Source of the DNA: Alphaproteobacteria bacterium | Lineage (GTDB): Bacteria; Pseudomonadota; Alphaproteobacteria; CACIAM-22H2 | Direction of reading: 5' to 3' | NCBI GenBank assembly: GCA_017308135.1 | Contig: JAFKFM010000008.1 | Span: 620,001 to 684,000, forward strand | Length of the DNA: 64,000 nucleotides | Part shown: in pieces, positions 1 to 7,675 of the stretch | Layout of the letters: the number at the start of each line of letters is the position of its first letter | Position numbering within the stretch: the first letter of the stretch is position 1 | Notes under the pieces: model-generated | The model's input: only the letters and a program-made list of their open reading frames with translations | What the model was told of the DNA's origin: nothing | Databases searched by the model: none | Translations under genes and position numbers: made by a program

Positions 1-231
1 GCGATGGGGCTGGGCATCGATCCGATCCATTTCGGCGCCATCGTCATCGTCAATCTCGCCATCGGGATGGTGACGCCGCCGGTCGGCGTCAATCTCTTCG
101 TCGTCTCCTCGATCTCGGGCCTGAAGATCGAGGAGATGATCCGCCCATTGCTCGGGTTCCTCGCGGTGCTGCTGATCGATCTGGCGATCATCACCTACGT
201 GCCCGCGGTCACGCTCGGCCTCGTCCGTTAG
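1..231 (+). CDS. dctM: TRAP transporter large permease (DctM), C-terminal fragment
   Basis: These are the last 76 codons of a DctM-family permease, the large membrane subunit of a TRAP transporter that imports small organic acids with an ion gradient. The 5' end lies outside the window. The visible part carries the family's late conserved block: a DPIHFG loop, the GMVTPPVG motif and a final hydrophobic helix. The same block occurs in the complete DctM at 15139-16431, which supports the call. A binding-protein gene follows after 50 bases, giving the order permease then binding protein, as in the second TRAP set of this window. Confidence 0.88.
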   Translation, partial: AMGLGIDPIHFGAIVIVNLAIGMVTPPVGVNLFVVSSISGLKIEEMIRPLLGFLAVLLIDLAIITYVPAVTLGLVR

Positions 232-281
232 GCCGCAATCTCGCAAACCAATCGAACCACGAACAGGAAGGAGTCTCCGTC

Positions 282-1271
282 ATGATGAAACGTTTCGCCG
301 CGGCCGCTTTCGCCGGCCTCGTCGCCCTGCTGCCCGGCCCCGACGCCGCGGCGCAGACCTATCAAATGAATATCGGCCACGTGCTTGCCGATACAAGCTC
401 GTACCAAGTCGGCATGAAGTACTTCGCCGACGAGATGGCCAAGCGCACCAATAATCGCGTCAAGGTCAATATCTTCCCGGCGGGCGGCCTGGGCGGCGAG
501 CTGCGCTTGGTCCAAGGCGGCACGACCGGCACGGTCGACGGCTTCATCATCGGCCAGCCGTCGCTGGAAGCCACGATCCCCGAGTTCAAGATCCTGTCGC
601 TGCCCTATCTGTTCGACAGCGAGGCCGAGGCGATCAAGGTGCTGCGCGGCAGCTTCGGGCAGAAATTCCTCGACCTTCTGCCCAAATACAACATGGTCGG
701 CCTGGGCTGGGCGGGCGTGTTCACGCGCGGCATTCCTGCGACGCGCGCCGTGGAGACCGCCAACGACCTTCGCGGCTTGAAGGTGCGCGTGATGCAGTCG
801 CCCGGCTACATCTCGACCTTCAACTCGCTTGGCAGCCAGCCCACGCCGATCCCGTTCGGCGAATTGTTCATGGCGCTGCAGACGCGCGTCGTCGACGCAA
901 CCGATCTCAGCCCCGATCTCGTGATCTCCGGCCAGTTCCTGAAGGCAATCACGCATTATTCGCAACCCGGCATCCATCAACTACCGTCGATCTTCGTGAT
1001 GTCGAAGGCGAAGTACGATTCCTTCCCCGAGGACATCCGCAAGATCGTGCTGGAAGTCGGCCGCGACGGCGCCGCCGCCGCGACGACCGAGCAGACGCGC
1101 GTGATGGCCGCCGGCCTCGAGGAAATGCGCGCCGCCGGCATCAAGATCTCGACGCCCAATCCCGCCAGCTTCCGCGAGGCGGCGATGAAGGCGTGGCCGT
1201 CGATCACCCAGGGCGTGCCGAATGTCGACGCCTATCTCGACGAGTTGAAGAAGGCGAAGGCAGCACCCTGA
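282..1271 (+). CDS. dctP: TRAP transporter substrate-binding protein (DctP)
   Basis: A periplasmic solute-binding protein of 329 residues, the usual size for the DctP family, serving the permease just upstream. Residues 1-24 form a signal peptide (basic start, hydrophobic core, ending in DAAAQ). The family block is clear: LRGLKVRVMQ, whose arginine normally holds the substrate carboxylate, followed by PTPIPFGELFMALQ and a VVDATD segment. An AGGAAGGAG ribosome site precedes the ATG pair at 282 and 285; the exact choice between the two is open. The ligand is unknown. The neighbouring RidA and aldehyde dehydrogenase suggest a carboxylate that carries or yields nitrogen. Confidence 0.93.
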   Translation: MMKRFAAAAFAGLVALLPGPDAAAQTYQMNIGHVLADTSSYQVGMKYFADEMAKRTNNRVKVNIFPAGGLGGELRLVQGGTTGTVDGFIIGQPSLEATIPEFKILSLPYLFDSEAEAIKVLRGSFGQKFLDLLPKYNMVGLGWAGVFTRGIPATRAVETANDLRGLKVRVMQSPGYISTFNSLGSQPTPIPFGELFMALQTRVVDATDLSPDLVISGQFLKAITHYSQPGIHQLPSIFVMSKAKYDSFPEDIRKIVLEVGRDGAAAATTEQTRVMAAGLEEMRAAGIKISTPNPASFREAAMKAWPSITQGVPNVDAYLDELKKAKAAP

Positions 1272-1277
1272 CCGGCG

Positions 1278-1307
1278 GGGGCGCCGCGCACCCCCCGGCG
1301 GCGCCCC
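1278..1307 (+). other. Intergenic GC-rich stem-loop
   Basis: A perfect 10-bp stem (GGGGCGCCGC at 1278-1287 with GCGGCGCCCC at 1298-1307) lies just after the dctP stop. The following bases are TTCCC, not a T-run, so it is unlikely to be a strong intrinsic terminator. Such a hairpin between a binding-protein gene and the next gene often protects the upstream transcript and sets a higher level for the binding protein. That role is inferred here. Confidence 0.5.
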
Positions 1308-1347
1308 TTCCCGCCTTGCGAGTAGCACGAAGAAAGGAAACGCCACG

Positions 1348-1734
1348 ATGCGCACCGCCGTCCAAACGCCATTGCCGCCGATCGACGCGCCCCTGGAATG
1401 GGCGACGATGTCGAACGGCGTGTTCTACACCGCCGTCATCGGCACGCTGCCCGATGGCACGATGGACACCGGCGATATCCGCTCGCAGACCAAATACACG
1501 CTCGACAATCTGAAGCTCTGCGTCGAAGCGGCCGGCGGCACGATGGACGACGTGACGCAAGTCTTGGTCTATCTGACCAAGCGCGCCGACGCGAAGGGCA
1601 TGAACGAAGTTTACGCCCAGTATTTCAAGGCGCCCTATCCCAATCGCGCGACTGTCGTGATCTCAGAACTTCTCGTTCCCGGCTGCATCGTCGAGATGGT
1701 CGCCTACGCCCATATAGGCAAGGCCAAGGCCTGA
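1348..1734 (+). CDS. RidA/YjgF-family enamine/imine deaminase
   Basis: A 128-residue protein matching the RidA family in length and motifs. Family members hydrolyse reactive enamines and imines to ketones and ammonia. The block PNRATVVISELLVPGCIVEM holds the conserved arginine that binds the substrate carboxylate and the downstream glutamate. The start at 1348 follows an AAGAAAGGAAACG ribosome site. The gene lies between dctP and an aldehyde dehydrogenase, so a dedicated catabolic role is more likely than a housekeeping one, for example clearing an enamine from an amino or lactam substrate. The exact substrate cannot be read from the sequence. Confidence 0.9.
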   Translation: MRTAVQTPLPPIDAPLEWATMSNGVFYTAVIGTLPDGTMDTGDIRSQTKYTLDNLKLCVEAAGGTMDDVTQVLVYLTKRADAKGMNEVYAQYFKAPYPNRATVVISELLVPGCIVEMVAYAHIGKAKA

Positions 1735-1744
1735 CCGGCGACGG

Positions 1745-3223
1745 ATGCGCGACCTTCTCCATATCGATGGAAAATGGGTGAAGCCCGTCGCGGGCGGCAC
1801 GATCCCCGCGATCGACCCCGCGACGGGTGAAACCTTCCATCGCATTGCCGCTGCAACGGCACCGGATATCGATGCGGCCGTGAAAGCCGCGCGCGCCGCC
1901 TTCGATACAGGCCCGTGGCCGACCCTGTCGGGCAAGGAACGCGCCAGCGTGCTGCGCAAGATCGCGGCCGCGATCAAGGCACGACAATCGGAACTCGCCG
2001 CGCTCGAAACGCGCGACAACGGCAAGCCGCTGCCCGAAGCCGAATGGGATATCGGCGATGCCGCCGGGTGCTTCGACTATTACGCGGGCCTCGCCGACGC
2101 GCTCGACGCGAATTCGATCGAGACGATCGCGCTGCCCGATGCGCGCTTTACGTCCAAGGCGGTGAAAGAGCCCGTCGGCGTATGCGGCGCGATCGTGCCG
2201 TGGAACTATCCGCTGCTGATGGCGGCGTGGAAAGTGGCGCCCGCCCTCGCCGCCGGTTGTACGGTCGTGCTCAAACCGTCGGAGCTTACCTCGCTGACGG
2301 CGCTGGAACTCGCGGCCATCGCGCAGGATGCGGGCTTGCCGCCGGGCGTGTTGAACGTCGTTACGGGCCTCGGCCCGCAAGCGGGCCAGCCCCTCGCCGA
2401 CCATCCGGGCATCGACAAGCTCGCTTTCACCGGCTCCGAGATCACCGGCAGCAAGGTGATGGCCGCCGCCGCGCGCGACATCAAACGCGTCAGCTTGGAA
2501 CTCGGCGGCAAGTCGCCCTTCATCGTATTCGACGACGCGACGATCGACGACGCCGTCGAATGGATTCTGTTCGGCGTGTTCTGGAATCAGGGCCAGGTCT
2601 GCTCGGCGACCTCGCGCGTGCTGATCCATGACGCGATCTACGACAAGCTGCTCGACCGGTTGATCGCCGAGACGCGCAAGATCAAGATCGGTGCGGGGAC
2701 GGAACAAGGCGTGCTGCTCGGGCCGCTCGTATCACAAAAGCAGCTCGACCGCGTGCTCGGTTATATCGAACGCGCGCGCGCCGATGGCGCCACTATTCGC
2801 TGCGGCGGCAAGCGCCCGACCGGGCGCGACGCCGGCTACTTCGTCGAACCGACGATCCTGACCGAAGTCCCGCTCGACAGTGCCGCGTGGCGCGAGGAGA
2901 TTTTCGGCCCCGTCCTATGCGTCCGCCCCTTCAAGGACGAGGCGGAGGCGTTGCGCCTCGCCAATGACAGCGTCTTCGGCCTCGCCGGCGCCGTGATGTC
3001 GGCCGATGCGGCGCGCGCCGAACGCGTCGCGGCAAAACTGCGCGCGGGCATCGTGTGGATCAACTGCTCGCAGCCCACTTTCACCGAAGCGCCCTGGGGC
3101 GGATTCAAGCGCTCCGGCATCGGGCGCGAACTCGGCAAATGGGGTCTCGACGCCTATCTCGAGGTGAAGCAGATCACCCGCTATGCCAGCGCCGATCCTT
3201 GGGGCTGGTACATCAAGCGTTAA
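1745..3223 (+). CDS. NAD(P)-dependent aldehyde dehydrogenase
   Basis: An aldehyde dehydrogenase of 492 residues, full length for the superfamily, oxidising an aldehyde to its acid. The catalytic residues are present: Glu252 in LELGGK and Cys286 in NQGQVCSATSR. The cofactor-binding PWNYPLLMAAWK and FTGSEITGSK segments are also clear. Overall it looks like the betaine-aldehyde / semialdehyde dehydrogenase branch. It starts 10 bases after ridA and probably shares its transcript. In this setting it would take a semialdehyde from ring opening or deamination to a carboxylate. The substrate is not determined. Confidence 0.93.
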   Translation: MRDLLHIDGKWVKPVAGGTIPAIDPATGETFHRIAAATAPDIDAAVKAARAAFDTGPWPTLSGKERASVLRKIAAAIKARQSELAALETRDNGKPLPEAEWDIGDAAGCFDYYAGLADALDANSIETIALPDARFTSKAVKEPVGVCGAIVPWNYPLLMAAWKVAPALAAGCTVVLKPSELTSLTALELAAIAQDAGLPPGVLNVVTGLGPQAGQPLADHPGIDKLAFTGSEITGSKVMAAAARDIKRVSLELGGKSPFIVFDDATIDDAVEWILFGVFWNQGQVCSATSRVLIHDAIYDKLLDRLIAETRKIKIGAGTEQGVLLGPLVSQKQLDRVLGYIERARADGATIRCGGKRPTGRDAGYFVEPTILTEVPLDSAAWREEIFGPVLCVRPFKDEAEALRLANDSVFGLAGAVMSADAARAERVAAKLRAGIVWINCSQPTFTEAPWGGFKRSGIGRELGKWGLDAYLEVKQITRYASADPWGWYIKR

Positions 3224-3330
3224 TCGCGCCCGGCAAAGACCCGGCGTCGCGACATTGGACGCGGTGGGAACGGCCGATTTTTCCGGCCGGCGGGGACGCT
3301 TGCCTTGGCGAAAGCGGCGGCTAGACAAAA

Positions 3331-3356
3331 AGATATAAAGCTATATCTTTATAGCT
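3331..3356. promoter_or_regulatory. AT-rich nested palindromes before the aconitase-like operon
   Basis: The 207-base gap between the aldehyde dehydrogenase and the next operon holds an AT-rich island in otherwise GC-rich DNA. Two overlapping inverted repeats are present: AGATATA-AAGC-TATATCT (3331-3348) and AGCTATA-TCTT-TATAGCT (3339-3356). Together they place TATA at 3334, 3342 and 3350, exactly 8 bases apart. A similar TATA-N4-TATA element lies at 14544-14555. It is a good candidate operator, most plausibly for the GntR/HutC regulator at 10285-11124. The rest of the gap shows nothing recognisable. Confidence 0.5.
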
Positions 3357-3430
3357 AGTCCGACGGCGGGACGAGCCCCCCGCCCGATTCGCCGGCCCGG
3401 ACACAAGAAACAAAGGTCCCGCGAACAGGC

Positions 3431-4702
3431 ATGAACAGGCCGCAAACTCTTGCCCAGAAAATCGTCGCGCGCGCCGCCGGGCGGGCGCATGTCGATGTGG
3501 GCGAAGTCGTAACCTGTGCCATTGACCTCGCGATGATGCACGATTCCGGCGGCCCGCGTCGCTTGCAGCCGATGCTCAAGCGCCTCGGCGCCAAGATATG
3601 GGATCCCGATAAAGTCGTCGTCGTCAGCGACCATTACGTGCCCGCGGTTGACGCCGAAAGCGCCTCGATCCTGAAACTCACCCGCGAATTCGTGCGCGAT
3701 CACAAGATCGAGCGCTTCCACGACATGCAGGGCATTTGCCATGTCGTGCTGCCGGAGAACGGCCATCTGCGCCCCGGCTTGTTCGTCGTCGGCGGCGACA
3801 GCCACTCGCCCACCGGCGGCGCGTTCGGCTGTTTCATGTTCGGCGTCGGGGCGACCGAAATGTGCGGCGCCGTCGTCACCGGCGAAATCTGGCTGAAAAC
3901 CCCCGCCACCATTCTGCTGAATTGGCACGGCAAGCTCGGGCCGATGGTCTCGGCCAAAGACATGATGCTGGCGCTGTGCAAGCGCCTGGGTATGGGCGGC
4001 GCTGAGTATCAGGTCGTGCAATACGCCGGCGACGCGATTTCCGGATTGCCGATGTTCGAGCGTATGACCTTGTGCAACATGGCGGCGGAGCTGGGCGCGC
4101 AAGTCGGCCTGATCGCGCCCGACACCGTGACCGAGTATTTCCTCGCCGAGCGCGGCGTGACCAACATCGACACCGCACGCTGGCAAGGCGATGCGGGGGC
4201 CGAATATCTACGCGTCGAGAATTTCGACGCGAGCGACCTGGCCCCGCAAGTCGCCGCCCCGCACAGCCCGGCGAATTCCGGCCCTGCCGCCGAGCAGCGC
4301 GGTGTGGCCATTCATCAAGCCTATATCGGCGCCTGCACGGGCGCGAAGATCAACGATCTTCGCATGGCCGCCGCCGTGCTGCGCGGCAAACGCGTGGCGC
4401 CGAATGTGCGCTTGCTGGTGGCACCCGCGACCGCGCGCACGACAGCCGAAGCCGCCGCCGACGGCACGCTCGCGGCGCTGGCCGAAGCCGGCGCCATCCT
4501 GATGCCGTCGGGCTGCGGGGCGTGTGCCGGCTATGGTGCGGGCGTGTTGGCGGAGGACGAAGTCTGCATCGCGTCGACCGCGCGCAATTTCAAAGGCCGC
4601 ATGGGTGCGTCGAGCTCCAAGGTTTATTTGGGCTCGCCCTACACCGTCGCGGCCGCCGCGATCGCGGGCATGATCGTCGATCCGCGCGAGGTGGCGTCAT
4701 GA
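3431..4702 (+). CDS. Aconitase-superfamily dehydratase, large subunit
   Basis: A 423-residue large subunit of the LeuC / homoaconitase / 2,3-dimethylmalate dehydratase type; these enzymes isomerise or hydrate hydroxy-di- and tricarboxylic acids on a [4Fe-4S] cluster. The three cluster ligands are present: Cys302 (GACTGAK), Cys362 and Cys365 (PSGCGACAG). The early GGDSHSPTGGAFGCF block is typical. The gene overlaps its small subunit by ATGA. It need not be leucine biosynthetic: next to a lyase of the methylisocitrate type and HyuBA, the pair resembles the DmdA/DmdB plus dimethylmalate lyase arrangement known from nicotinate fermentation. Confidence 0.9.
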   Translation: MNRPQTLAQKIVARAAGRAHVDVGEVVTCAIDLAMMHDSGGPRRLQPMLKRLGAKIWDPDKVVVVSDHYVPAVDAESASILKLTREFVRDHKIERFHDMQGICHVVLPENGHLRPGLFVVGGDSHSPTGGAFGCFMFGVGATEMCGAVVTGEIWLKTPATILLNWHGKLGPMVSAKDMMLALCKRLGMGGAEYQVVQYAGDAISGLPMFERMTLCNMAAELGAQVGLIAPDTVTEYFLAERGVTNIDTARWQGDAGAEYLRVENFDASDLAPQVAAPHSPANSGPAAEQRGVAIHQAYIGACTGAKINDLRMAAAVLRGKRVAPNVRLLVAPATARTTAEAAADGTLAALAEAGAILMPSGCGACAGYGAGVLAEDEVCIASTARNFKGRMGASSSKVYLGSPYTVAAAAIAGMIVDPREVAS

Positions 4703-5190
4703 CCGGGCGCGTCTGGCTGTTCGGCGACGATATCGACACCGATATGCTCGCCCCCGGGCTTTACATGCGCGGCGGCATGGACGAGCTGATCAAGCATTGC
4801 TTGGAAGCTGCCGATCCCGATTTCGCAAAGAACGTGCGTCCCGGCGACGTGGTCGTCGGCGGGCGGAATTTCGGCATCGGCTCGTCGCGCGAACAAGCGG
4901 CACAGGCGTTGGTCATGCTCGGCGTCAGCGCCGTACTCGCCGTGTCTTTCGCCGGCATCTTCTATCGCAACGCCCTAAATCTCGGCTTGATGGCGCTGGT
5001 CTGCCCGCAAGCGAAATCGATCCGACAAGGCCAAGCTTTGACTGTCGAGCCCGAGAATGCGCGCGCGATCGATCCCACGACCAACGAAAGTTTCGCCTGC
5101 GAGCCCCTCCCCGCGCACCTGATCGCCATGGTGCGCGCGGGCGGGTTGCTGGCGCATTTGGAACAACGGCTGAAAGCGTCACACCTATGA
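4699..5190 (+). CDS. Aconitase-superfamily dehydratase, small subunit
   Basis: A 163-residue LeuD-like swivelling subunit that completes the active site of the large subunit encoded just before it. The family signature GRNFGIGSSREQAAQAL is intact, followed by the AVSFAGIFYRNALNLGL segment. The ATG at 4699 is the first of this frame after the upstream gene and overlaps its stop (ATGA), indicating coupled translation; a longer upstream reading of the same frame has no support. Substrate specificity follows the large subunit and is unknown. Confidence 0.9.
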   Translation: MTGRVWLFGDDIDTDMLAPGLYMRGGMDELIKHCLEAADPDFAKNVRPGDVVVGGRNFGIGSSREQAAQALVMLGVSAVLAVSFAGIFYRNALNLGLMALVCPQAKSIRQGQALTVEPENARAIDPTTNESFACEPLPAHLIAMVRAGGLLAHLEQRLKASHL

Positions 5191-6038
5191 GTTTGAAGAC
5201 GAAAATCGGCAACGGCCTGGTCGTCGCCCCGGGCGTATCGGACGCGCTGGGCGCGCTGATCGCGACCGAAGCGGGCTTCGACGCGGTTTATCTTTCCGGG
5301 GCGAGCATCGCCTACACGCGCTTCGGGCGGCCGGATGTCGGCCTCGTTACCGCGACGGAAGTCGAAGCGTGCCTTGCCGCGATCTGCGACCGCGTCGAGA
5401 CGCCGGTGATCGTCGATGCGGATACGGGCTTCGGCAATGTGCTGAACGTACAGCGCACCGTGCGCGCCTTCGAGCGCGCGGGTGCGGCCGCGATCCAGAT
5501 CGAAGATCAAAGCTTCCCGAAGCGCTGCGGCCACCTTGCCGACAAGAAGGTCGTGCCGGCCCAGGAAATGGTTGGCAAGATCCGCGCGGCGGTCGACGCG
5601 CGCGTCAGCGCCGATACGCTGATCGTCGCGCGCACCGACGCGATCGCCGTCGAAGGCTACGATGCGGCGGTCGAGCGTATGGAGCGCTACGCCGAAGCGG
5701 GGGCTGACGTGTTGTTCGTCGAAGCGCCGCAAGACGTCGCGCAACAACGCGACCTGCCCGCCAAGCTCGGCCATCTCGGGCCGCTGCTCGCCAACATGGT
5801 CGAAGGCGGACGCACGCCGATCGCCGACGCCAAGACGCTCGCCGCCATGGGTTATCGCGTCGCGATCTTCCCCGGCGGTTTGGTGCGCGCGGCCGCGCAC
5901 ATGACGCGCGCCTATATGGCGTCGTTGAAGGCCAACGGCTCCAACGAGCCGTTCCGCGACCGCATGCTCGACTTCAAGGAATTGAACGGCCTTGTCGGCA
6001 CGCCCGAATTGCTCGCCTTGGGAAAGAAGTACGAATGA
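5187..6038 (+). CDS. Isocitrate lyase / PEP mutase superfamily lyase
   Basis: A 283-residue TIM-barrel lyase of the PrpB / 2,3-dimethylmalate lyase / oxaloacetate decarboxylase group. It has the Mg-binding VDADTGFGN strand and the catalytic loop PKRCGH with Cys114, the form expected in a real C-C lyase. IVARTDAIAVEG and PGGLVRAAAH are further family landmarks. It is coupled to the dehydratase subunits by an ATGA overlap, so the three probably run consecutive steps: hydration or isomerisation, then retro-aldol cleavage to a small oxoacid such as pyruvate and a carboxylate. The true substrate is inferred only as a hydroxy-diacid. Confidence 0.88.
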   Translation: MSLKTKIGNGLVVAPGVSDALGALIATEAGFDAVYLSGASIAYTRFGRPDVGLVTATEVEACLAAICDRVETPVIVDADTGFGNVLNVQRTVRAFERAGAAAIQIEDQSFPKRCGHLADKKVVPAQEMVGKIRAAVDARVSADTLIVARTDAIAVEGYDAAVERMERYAEAGADVLFVEAPQDVAQQRDLPAKLGHLGPLLANMVEGGRTPIADAKTLAAMGYRVAIFPGGLVRAAAHMTRAYMASLKANGSNEPFRDRMLDFKELNGLVGTPELLALGKKYE

Positions 6039-7675
6039 GCCTGGATCCGATCACGCTGGCCGTACTCAAAGGCCGCCTGGAGCAGATCGCGGACGAAATG
6101 GACGCGACGCTGTTCCGCAGCGCCTTCAACCCGATCATCGCCGAAGCGCACGACGCGTCGCACGGACTTTATCATGCGACGACCGGCGAAACGCTGATCC
6201 AGGGCAAGTCGGGCCTGCCGGTTTTCGTCGGCGCGATGTCCTTCGCGGTGAAGGCCGTGATCGACAAGGCGGCGCAAGACGGCGACCTCGCCGACGGCGA
6301 CGTCTATATCTTCAACGACCCGTATGACGGCGGCACGCATCTTTCGGACTTCAAGCTGGTGCGCCCCTATATGCGCGACGGCAAAGTGTTCTGCTGGCTC
6401 GCCTCGGTCGGCCATTGGCACGACGTGGGCGGCAACGTGCCGGGCAACTACAACCCCGTCGCGACCGAATGCTTCCAGGAAGGCATGCTGATTCCGCCGG
6501 TGAAGCTTTACGCCGCCGGGAATCTGCGCGGCGATATCGTGTCGATCCTGCGCAGCAATTCGCGCCTGCCGACCAGCCTGTATGGCGACATGAACGGCCA
6601 GGTCGGCGCGCTCGATCTCGGTATCAAACGCATGGACGCGCTGCTCGCCGAATACGGTGCCGCGTCCGTCCAAGCCGCGTTGGGCGAGTTGCGTGCGCGC
6701 GCGGCCAAGATGATGCGCGCCAATATCGCCGACCTGCCCGACGGGCGTTACAGCGCGGAGGATTGGCTCGACAACGACGGCATCGTCGACGAGCCGCTGA
6801 AGATCGGTCTCGACATCACCATCGCCGGCGACAAGATGACGCTGGATTTCTCGCGCACGGCGAAGGCTTGCGCGGGTCCGGTGAACATCGCCTATTCGAC
6901 CGCCGTCGCCGCCTGCTACGTGGCGCTGAAGCACGTCTTCCAGGACGTGCCGGCGAATGCGGGCGTGCTCGACCCGATCGAGTTCAAAATTCCCGAAGAC
7001 TCGCTGCTGTCGGTCAAGGCGCCCAAGCCGGTCGGCGGTTACACCGAAACGATCCTGCGTTTGATCGACGTCGTGTTCCAGGCGATCGCGCAAGCCGCCC
7101 CCGAACGCACGAATGGTTGCGCCTACGGCACGATCAACGCGCTGTCGCTGGCGGGCTGGCGCAAGAACGGCCAGCGCTGGGTGATGTTCAGCTTCTTCGG
7201 CGGCGGCCATGGCGGCCATCCGCAGGGCGACGGCCTCAATCACGGCAACGCGCCGATCTCCACCGCGACGATTCCGCCGGTCGAAATCCTCGAAGCCGCC
7301 TACCCCGTCATGTTCACCCAATGGGCGTTGCGCCCCGATTCAGGCGGCCCCGGCAAACATCGCGGCGGTCTGGGGGCGATCTACGAAATCGAACTGCTCG
7401 AAGAAAACGCCGACGTGTTCCTGTTCGGCGAGCGCGGCAAATTCGCACCCCCCGGCGTCGCGGGCGGCCAAGCGGCCGCGCGCAACCGCTTCCTCTACGC
7501 CGAAAACGGCGTCGAGCGCGAACCGCCGCAGATTTCCAAAATGGTCGGCCTCAAGCTCAAGCGCGGCGAACGCCTGCGCCTGGAAACGCCGGGCGGCGGC
7601 GGCTACGGCAATCCCGCCGAGCGCCCGAAGGAAGCCATCGAACGCGACCGCACACTGGGTTACGTGACGAAATGA
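6035..7675 (+). CDS. hyuB: Hydantoinase B / oxoprolinase family subunit
   Basis: A 546-residue HyuB-type subunit of the ATP-dependent amidohydrolase family (5-oxoprolinase, N-methylhydantoinase, caprolactamase), related to acetone carboxylase. Motifs include the DATLFRSAFNPIIAEAHD start, the metal-site strand FNDPYDGGTHLSDF, and the glycine-rich end TPGGGGYGNPAERP. It overlaps hyuA by ATGA, and the two should form one heteromeric enzyme. With RidA and the aldehyde dehydrogenase it suggests opening of a lactam, imide or similar ring amide. Annotation as hydantoinase is by family name only; the ring opened is not known. Confidence 0.92.
   Translation: MSLDPITLAVLKGRLEQIADEMDATLFRSAFNPIIAEAHDASHGLYHATTGETLIQGKSGLPVFVGAMSFAVKAVIDKAAQDGDLADGDVYIFNDPYDGGTHLSDFKLVRPYMRDGKVFCWLASVGHWHDVGGNVPGNYNPVATECFQEGMLIPPVKLYAAGNLRGDIVSILRSNSRLPTSLYGDMNGQVGALDLGIKRMDALLAEYGAASVQAALGELRARAAKMMRANIADLPDGRYSAEDWLDNDGIVDEPLKIGLDITIAGDKMTLDFSRTAKACAGPVNIAYSTAVAACYVALKHVFQDVPANAGVLDPIEFKIPEDSLLSVKAPKPVGGYTETILRLIDVVFQAIAQAAPERTNGCAYGTINALSLAGWRKNGQRWVMFSFFGGGHGGHPQGDGLNHGNAPISTATIPPVEILEAAYPVMFTQWALRPDSGGPGKHRGGLGAIYEIELLEENADVFLFGERGKFAPPGVAGGQAAARNRFLYAENGVEREPPQISKMVGLKLKRGERLRLETPGGGGYGNPAERPKEAIERDRTLGYVTK

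Noticed and set aside
1..231. Possibility that the partial DctM and the DctM at 15139-16431 are one duplicated or split gene
   Set aside because: They share only family motifs; helices and ends differ, and each has its own dctP.
3241..3296. Short GGCCG/CGGCC hairpin with internal T-run after the aldehyde dehydrogenase gene
   Set aside because: The T-run is in the loop and the stem is only five bases, so it does not look like a terminator.
6415..7671. Upstream same-frame extension of hyuA giving a 1095-residue protein
   Set aside because: The extra part is out-of-frame reading of hyuB; the ATGA overlap at 7672 marks the true start.
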